Assembly (NCBI GenBank): GCA_023249935.1
Contig: JAHFBQ010000032.1
Location: 7,519 to 14,902, forward strand
DNA length: 7,384 nt
Origin: a bacterium
GTDB lineage: Bacteria > Babelota > Babeliae > Babelales > RVW-14
Reading direction: 5' to 3'
The position numbers and the translations under genes were made by a program. The notes under the pieces were generated by a model. It made no database searches and had not been told where the DNA came from. It saw only the letters and a list, made by a program, of their open reading frames with translations. Shown in pieces: positions 1 through 4,346 of the stretch; position 1 is the first letter of the stretch; each line of letters starts with the position of its first letter.

Positions 1-27
1 TCCCTACAACGCAAGCAAGGTTATACG

Positions 28-1593
28 ATGCCAAAAGAAGTAAAAAAGAAAAAAGTCGTGGCAACGCCGATAAAAGAGAAACAGTCTCTGCCTGTTGCAA
101 CCAAAGAAAAAAAAGCCCCCTGTATCCATGAACATGATGAATCGGCTACAAAGGCAACACGAATTCATCGTATTTTCGTGCTCGACACCAATGTGCTACT
201 CCACGATGCGCGTTCGCTTTTCGCGTTCCAAGGCGTTGTGGTTGGCATCCCCTTCGTTGTCTTAGAAGAGCTCGATACCTTTAAAAAAGAAAGTGATGAA
301 AAAGGTCGCAACGCACGCGAAGTCATCCGCTCACTTGACGAGCTACGCTCTCGCGGCTGCCTCAGTCAAGGCGTTGATCTCAACCACAGTACCGGCTCTA
401 TGCTGCGCGTCTTTCAAACACCTGAACTACGCAGCTTCACGCAAGAAGTCGGTTCCGCATCAAAAGACAATCTGATCTTGCAAACGGTAAAAGATCTCGT
501 TGAGCAAGGCAATGACGTAACCCTCGTATCTAAAGATATCAACGCGCGCGTAAAAGCTGATGTGATGGGACTTTCTGCAGAAGATTACACCAAAGGCAAA
601 GTAAGCTACGACGAGTTTTATAAAGGCTGGCGCCGCATACAAGTCAGCGCCCAAGAACTGCGCCTCATGAGCCAAAAACGTCTTGGACAGTTGCCTTATG
701 ACCCGCAGCTTCAACTTAATGAGTTCATCATTCTTGAAAGCGATAACAACCCAGAAAACTACCGCCTCTACCGCTTTCTTGGCGGCGATCAATTTAAAGA
801 AGTACCGCCCTACAGCATCATGCATACCTTTAACGCACGCAACGTACAACAACTCATGACCATCGATTTGCTTATGGATGACAGCGTCAAACTAGTCACC
901 CTACTGGGCCCTGCAGGAACAGGGAAAACCTTTTTAACGCTCCTCGTCGGCCTATACAAAGTCACCTTTGAAAAAATTTACAGCAAGTTACTGGTCACCA
1001 AACCGGTCATCGCACTCGGTGCTGACATCGGTTACCTGCCCGGCGACGTGCAAGAAAAATTGCACTATTGGATGCAACCGGTACACGACAACTTAGAATT
1101 TATCTCAAGCCAGATGCTGCGTGGTAGCAATGACCTGCTCGGCGGCATCGGCCATAAAGATCAAGATCGAGAAGGCAAAAAGAAACATAAGCATGACAAA
1201 CACGGCAAAGATGGAAAACATCACGAACAAAAGCAACACCAACCAATGGCAAGTAACCAGCTGGTAGAGCATCTTCAACAACGAGGCATTTTGAGCCTTG
1301 AGGCAATCACTTACATGCGTGGCCGCTCGATCCCCTATCAATTTGTATTCATCGATGAGGTACAAAATTTAACGCCGCATGAAGTTAAGACGATTGTGAG
1401 TCGTGCAGGTGAAGGCACCAAGGTGATCTTGGCTGGCGATCCATCACAAATCGATTCACCCTACCTTGACTTTAGTAGCAACGGATTGACCGTTACCTCA
1501 CAGAAATTAAAAGACCAACGCATTTGTGGCACCGCGTTTCTTGAGACAAGTGAACGCAGCGACCTTGCTAAGATGGCAGCGGAACTGCTTTAG
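28..1593 (+). CDS. phoH2: PIN-PhoH family ATPase/ribonuclease (PhoH2/YlaK type)
   Basis: This 521-residue cytoplasmic protein joins an N-terminal PIN nuclease domain to a C-terminal PhoH P-loop ATPase. Characterised PhoH2 proteins unwind and cleave RNA with ATP and Mg2+; that activity is assumed here from the family. After a Lys-rich tail (about residues 1-45), the PIN domain shows FVLDTNVLLHD with D53, then LEELD (E80/E81, D83), SKDN (D147) and VSKDINAR (D170), so its acidic metal-binding set looks intact. The PhoH part has Walker A GPAGTGKT (294-301), KPVIALGADIGYLPG, YMRGRSIP, Walker B FVFIDEVQN (D443, E444), GDPSQID and a C-terminal SERSDLAKMAAELL. Residues about 376-405 form a His/Lys-rich insertion absent from YlaK as I recall it. 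The ATG follows gcaagg at a 7-base spacing. No partner gene is visible upstream because the window begins there. The gene converges on cmk. Confidence 0.93.
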   Translation: MPKEVKKKKVVATPIKEKQSLPVATKEKKAPCIHEHDESATKATRIHRIFVLDTNVLLHDARSLFAFQGVVVGIPFVVLEELDTFKKESDEKGRNAREVIRSLDELRSRGCLSQGVDLNHSTGSMLRVFQTPELRSFTQEVGSASKDNLILQTVKDLVEQGNDVTLVSKDINARVKADVMGLSAEDYTKGKVSYDEFYKGWRRIQVSAQELRLMSQKRLGQLPYDPQLQLNEFIILESDNNPENYRLYRFLGGDQFKEVPPYSIMHTFNARNVQQLMTIDLLMDDSVKLVTLLGPAGTGKTFLTLLVGLYKVTFEKIYSKLLVTKPVIALGADIGYLPGDVQEKLHYWMQPVHDNLEFISSQMLRGSNDLLGGIGHKDQDREGKKKHKHDKHGKDGKHHEQKQHQPMASNQLVEHLQQRGILSLEAITYMRGRSIPYQFVFIDEVQNLTPHEVKTIVSRAGEGTKVILAGDPSQIDSPYLDFSSNGLTVTSQKLKDQRICGTAFLETSERSDLAKMAAELL

Positions 1594-1641
1594 ATAAAGT
1601 TAGTTTATTGAGCTAAGATAAGAGGTAAAGTCGCTACTATA

Positions 1642-1670
1642 CGTCGTCCCGGCGGAGGCCGGGATCCAGG
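1642..1670 (+). repeat. Left arm of R1 inverted repeat
   Basis: The arm reads cgtcgtcccggc, loop ggag, gccgggatccagg. It is self-complementary over a 7-bp stem (1647-1653 with 1658-1664) and pairs with 1770-1798 with one mismatch (ggag here, gaag in the complement of the other arm). Confidence 0.9.
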
Positions 1671-1769
1671 TTCTTCTGAAATTTCTATTTCTTTAGGGAG
1701 ATAATTTTTTAATGTTCGTACTACTGATAAGAAAAAAACCCCTAAAATTATACAGTTTTTAAAGTTAAG

Positions 1770-1798
1770 CCTGGATCCCGGCCTTCGCCGGGACGACG
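1770..1798 (-). repeat. Right arm of R1 inverted repeat
   Basis: The reverse complement of 1771-1798 is identical over 28 bases to 7143-7170 downstream of mutS, and differs by one base from 1642-1669. The stem is tcccggc (1776-1782) with gccggga (1787-1793) around a cttc loop. Confidence 0.9.
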
Positions 1799-1859
1799 TC
1801 AGGAGGCACGGTCGAAGTTTATCCTGAGCGAAGTCGAAGGACCGGGACGACGTCAGGAG
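1788..1859. repeat. 18-bp direct repeat flanking a second short repeat motif
   Basis: The sequence ccgggacgacgtcaggag occurs exactly at 1788-1805 and again at 1842-1859, a 54-base period. The first copy overlaps the right arm of R1. The 36 bases between (1806-1841) contain cgaag three times and the motif tcctgagcgaagtcgaagga (1822-1841), which resembles short dispersed repeats I recall from other bacterial genomes; that resemblance is from memory only. The arrangement fits either insertion with duplication of the flank or a tandem duplication of the R1 edge. It lies 30 bases past the cmk stop codon and is noncoding. Confidence 0.8.
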
Positions 1860-1888
1860 AGCAGAAAAACGCCCCTTTTAGTTGATAC

Positions 1889-2572
1889 TCACTTCCTCTC
1901 AACCACCTCAATCACCCGCTCTACCACCTGGTCAATGGTCATATCACTGGCATCGATTACTACGGCCCCCGTTGGAATACGCAATGGTGCGATCTCACGC
2001 TTCTCATCCCGCTCGTCGCGAGCTGCCACATCAGCACGCACCTGGTCAAACGTCAAGCCCAAGGCCAACGTCTTAGCATCTTGCATCCGCCGCTGAGCGC
2101 GTACATCCACCGAAGCAGTCAGATAAAACTTGTACTGAGCATGAGGAAACACCACCGTGCCGCAATCACGGCCATCGGCAATCACATCATGTTTTTTTGC
2201 CAAATCGCGCTGTGCATCGAGCAAATACGCACGAACCACCGGCAATGCGCTCACCCGCGAAGCAAGCTGATCGATGCCGGCAATAGCAAAAAGCTGCTGC
2301 GTAAAATCTTGCCCACGCACCGCAACGGCCGCGCCAGCAGCACTGTACGAGTACTCAACCTTAGGCAATGCATCGAGCTGTTCCCGCGTTAACTGCGAGA
2401 TATCAGCTTCAATATTTCCATGAAAAACGCCACAGGGATCATAAAACAACAGATAGGCTACAGCTCGATATAACATGCCCGTATTCAGGTAATAGATCCA
2501 TAATTGTTGCGCAACCCGCTGCGCAATGGTACTTTTGCCACTACCAGCAGGCCCATCTATCGTAATAATCAT
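1889..2572 (-). CDS. cmk: Cytidylate kinase
   Basis: Cmk transfers the ATP gamma phosphate to CMP or dCMP in the cytoplasm, giving CDP/dCDP for RNA, DNA and lipid precursors. The 227-residue product has the usual bacterial length and covers the whole family. It opens with MIITIDGPAGSGKST (P-loop, residues 7-15), followed by NTGMLYRAVA (nucleotide monophosphate site; compare DSGAIYRVLA in E. coli), DGRDCGTVVFPHAQYKFYLTA (central substrate motif), RAQRR and the lid segment RDERDEKREIAPL, ending in TIDQVVERVIEVVERK. The start at 2572 places the P-loop normally near the N-terminus and is preceded on the minus strand by aggggc about 8 bases upstream. The stop is TGA at 1889-1891. It is transcribed divergently from the LRR gene and convergently with phoH2. 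Nothing in it looks damaged. Confidence 0.96.
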   Translation of the reverse strand: MIITIDGPAGSGKSTIAQRVAQQLWIYYLNTGMLYRAVAYLLFYDPCGVFHGNIEADISQLTREQLDALPKVEYSYSAAGAAVAVRGQDFTQQLFAIAGIDQLASRVSALPVVRAYLLDAQRDLAKKHDVIADGRDCGTVVFPHAQYKFYLTASVDVRAQRRMQDAKTLALGLTFDQVRADVAARDERDEKREIAPLRIPTGAVVIDASDMTIDQVVERVIEVVERK

Positions 2573-2607
2573 GCGATCAAGCCCCTTTTATTTTATTGGC
2601 TTTAGGA

Positions 2608-2613
2608 TATACT
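2608..2613 (+). promoter_or_regulatory. Candidate -10 element for the LRR gene
   Basis: The 112-base gap between the divergent cmk and LRR genes is AT-rich and must hold promoters in both directions. TATACT at 2608-2613 differs from TATAAT by one base, but no good -35 box lies about 17 bases upstream. An alternative is TTGGCT (2596-2601) with TATGCT (2621-2626) at a 19-base spacing. I could not define a cmk promoter on the other strand. This is a weak, pattern-only call. Confidence 0.25.
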
Positions 2614-2684
2614 CGTCGTTTATGCTAACGCATTTTTGTATTAGGGAAAACGTTCTTTTTGTATTTTTATTTAATGGGGTTTCT

Positions 2685-4262
2685 ATGAAGATTAACTATT
2701 TTAGTTTTATCGTACTTATGTTCACGCTTAGCTCTTTTGATACTGTTTTTGGAGCAAAAGCCCCTTCTTCTGATGATGAGGAATCTGGGTACTTTACTCG
2801 GCAAACTTTGGACAACCGATGTGGTTCGGCACGTCAATTTGGTGCAAAAGCAGCTATCTTCACCGAAGAAGAAACGCTGTTGGCACAAACAATCGCTGTG
2901 GGATTACTACAGGAATTAAACCCTGATGATCATTCTAAAGCTAAAGGCCTCTCTGAATATTATATGTCCATCGCCGCGGCACTGCCAAGCGATGAACACC
3001 AAATCAGTTATAATCAACCAACCGGCTCAGGACGAGTAACTATACAATTCACACGCTACCCAGCTTGTGACTCAGTACAGATTCGCAGACTAAGCGAAGT
3101 TGACGAAGAGGACTTGGAAGAAGAAGCTGACGATCAATGGGCCGCAATGAAACGAAAACAAATGCGCCATCCTAAGCAATGGATGCTTCCGTCATCAGAT
3201 GGTAAAAAGTTATTTTACATCGATATAGAAATCGTTAATTGGTCTGGCCTCACTTCTCTTGATTTTTTCAATCACCCTGTCTTTGAGGAGATTGGTGTAG
3301 CACAATTACTCGCGAATCTCGTTACTACAATCAAAATATCAGGTTGCTCAATTGCAACATTTGATCCCCATGCTTTTGCAATATTCAATAACCTTGAGCA
3401 CCTTGATATAAGCCATAACAGAATTAGTAGGCTTTCTACCCAAACAGGAGATTGCCCGTTACCAAAGCTTCGCTCTCTTAATTTAAAAGCAAATATCATC
3501 AAACGCGTGGGCACATTTTTCCGCCAAAAATTTGACTCCTTAAGGACACTTATCCTTGCCGACAACCAAATTATGCAACTTTCTGCCAGCAGTTTTTCTG
3601 GGCTAGCTAGGCTCCGCCATTTATCTCTCAACGGTAATTTTATCGATTCTATAGTTAAGACCGCTTTTGATGGCATTGGCTCAAACACCCCTGACTCATC
3701 CGTATATCTTGATCTTGGCAATAACTTTCTAACGACATTTCCTCCGATAGTGTCGCTTCAAGATAGACTTCAATTAAACGTGTATCATAGCTTTATTCCT
3801 GAAAGCGCTGCCAGATCAAGTTCAAAATTCCGTATTTACCACGCAGCACCGCCATCACCAAAAAAAGTTGCGAGCTCTCCTCAGCCAGCTACAATAAATC
3901 TCTTTGATCCTACGCAAGTTCAAGCAATTGTTAATGAAGAAACTGGAGAGACTGCGTATGAAGAACTCCCTGCAAAATGGCTACCTATTCAAGGTAGCCG
4001 CAGTACCACATTTGAATTACAAGCAGCTACCAAATACCCTTCCTATCGTGATCAGAATGGGCAGTTGTGGGTATATCAAGAGCGTACAAACGAAGAAGGC
4101 GAAGATGTTTCTGGTTACCATAAGGCCGCTGATACTGGTAGTGACGATGGCGGTTTTGACACCGCTACCACCAAAGATCCCTTTAGCCCTACCGGTAAAA
4201 ATCCTGGCGGATTTCCCTTTAGCCCTGCCGCGAAAAATCATGGAGATTTTCTCTGTAGTTAA
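2685..4262 (+). CDS. Secreted leucine-rich-repeat protein
   Basis: The product (525 residues) is predicted to be exported, and its function is unknown. The ATG at 2685 is chosen because gggg lies 5 bases upstream and the protein then begins with a signal peptide: MKIN, a hydrophobic stretch FSFIVLMFTL, and a likely cleavage site TVFG|AK after residue 23. The frame stays open upstream to 2526, but that extension overlaps cmk and would bury the signal peptide. Residues about 24-210 include an acidic patch (SEVDEEDLEEEADDQW). Residues about 211-354 hold roughly six LRRs of the 24-residue LxxLxLxxNxI type, for example LEHLDISHNRISRL, LRSLNLKANIIKRV, LRTLILADNQIMQL and LRHLSLNGNFIDSI. The tail is Pro/Gly/Ser-rich, with a 12-residue tandem repeat, and ends in Leu-Cys-Ser. 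Such LRRs bind proteins, so a role at the host interface is plausible but inferred. The gene looks more AT-rich than its neighbours. Confidence 0.85.
   Translation: MKINYFSFIVLMFTLSSFDTVFGAKAPSSDDEESGYFTRQTLDNRCGSARQFGAKAAIFTEEETLLAQTIAVGLLQELNPDDHSKAKGLSEYYMSIAAALPSDEHQISYNQPTGSGRVTIQFTRYPACDSVQIRRLSEVDEEDLEEEADDQWAAMKRKQMRHPKQWMLPSSDGKKLFYIDIEIVNWSGLTSLDFFNHPVFEEIGVAQLLANLVTTIKISGCSIATFDPHAFAIFNNLEHLDISHNRISRLSTQTGDCPLPKLRSLNLKANIIKRVGTFFRQKFDSLRTLILADNQIMQLSASSFSGLARLRHLSLNGNFIDSIVKTAFDGIGSNTPDSSVYLDLGNNFLTTFPPIVSLQDRLQLNVYHSFIPESAARSSSKFRIYHAAPPSPKKVASSPQPATINLFDPTQVQAIVNEETGETAYEELPAKWLPIQGSRSTTFELQAATKYPSYRDQNGQLWVYQERTNEEGEDVSGYHKAADTGSDDGGFDTATTKDPFSPTGKNPGGFPFSPAAKNHGDFLCS
4179..4250 (+). 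repeat. Two-copy 36-bp in-frame tandem repeat in the LRR gene
   Basis: Two adjacent 36-base units (4179-4214 and 4215-4250) encode PFSPTGKNPGGF and PFSPAAKNHGDF, residues 499-522. Both start with the identical 12-mer ccctttagccct. The units differ in their second half, so the duplication is not brand new. Three residues (LCS) follow before the stop. Confidence 0.85.
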
Positions 4263-4285
4263 TTCTTGTTTTTAGATTGAAACAG

Positions 4286-4344
4286 AAGCCCTTCTCAACT
4301 ACACTAATTCCCTTGTGAAGTAGCATAGTCGAGAAGGGCTTTTT
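4286..4344 (+). terminator. Terminator-like hairpin between the LRR gene and mutS
   Basis: aagcccttctc (4286-4296) pairs perfectly over 11 bp with gagaagggctt (4331-4341). After one mismatch the stem continues for four more pairs (4298-4301 with 4326-4329), closing a loop of about 24 bases in which short further pairings are possible. A run of five T (4340-4344) follows, as in a Rho-independent terminator for the LRR gene. The right arm ends within six bases of the mutS start codon, so the structure lies in the mutS leader as well. The loop is longer than in a classical terminator. Confidence 0.7.
4332..4337 (+). promoter_or_regulatory. Probable mutS ribosome binding site inside the hairpin
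   Basis: agaagg lies 9 bases before the ATG at 4347 and is the only good Shine-Dalgarno match near it. It falls entirely within the right arm of the 4286-4341 stem, so it would be masked when the hairpin forms. The next in-frame ATG (4368) has no purine-rich site ahead of it, which supports the 4347 start. Confidence 0.6.
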
Positions 4345-4346
4345 AC

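Larger units (their letters stand above)
1610..1798. repeat. Palindromic repeat unit, full-length copy (R1)
   Basis: This noncoding unit fills most of the gap between the convergent phoH2 and cmk genes. Its core is an inverted repeat: arm 1642-1670 is complementary to arm 1770-1798 at 28 of 29 positions, with a 99-base AT-rich interior. Each arm also folds on itself (tcccggc, 4-base loop, gccggga: 1647-1664 and 1776-1793). A second copy lies downstream of mutS at 7111-7283. Positions 1610-1672 match 7111-7173 at 57 of 63 bases, and 1751-1776 matches 7259-7283 apart from one T, while the interiors differ widely. Conserved ends with a variable middle resemble a small non-autonomous element. No ORF of its own is supported. 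It could act as a terminator between convergent genes, but no clear T tract follows either arm. Confidence 0.85.

Noticed and set aside
460..852. 130-codon open frame on the minus strand within phoH2
   Set aside because: It lies antisense to clear PIN-PhoH coding sequence and shows no family motif.
1642..1859. CRISPR array
   Set aside because: The repeats are inverted or only two-copy, with unequal spacing and no spacer series or cas gene.
2526..2684. Upstream extension of the LRR reading frame to an earlier ATG
   Set aside because: It overlaps the start of cmk on the other strand, has no ribosome binding site that I can see, and would place the signal peptide at residue 54. The ATG at 2685 fits better.
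3904..4275. 123-codon open frame overlapping the 3' end of the LRR gene
   Set aside because: It is a shifted-frame shadow of the LRR coding sequence with no recognisable motif and no good ribosome binding site.
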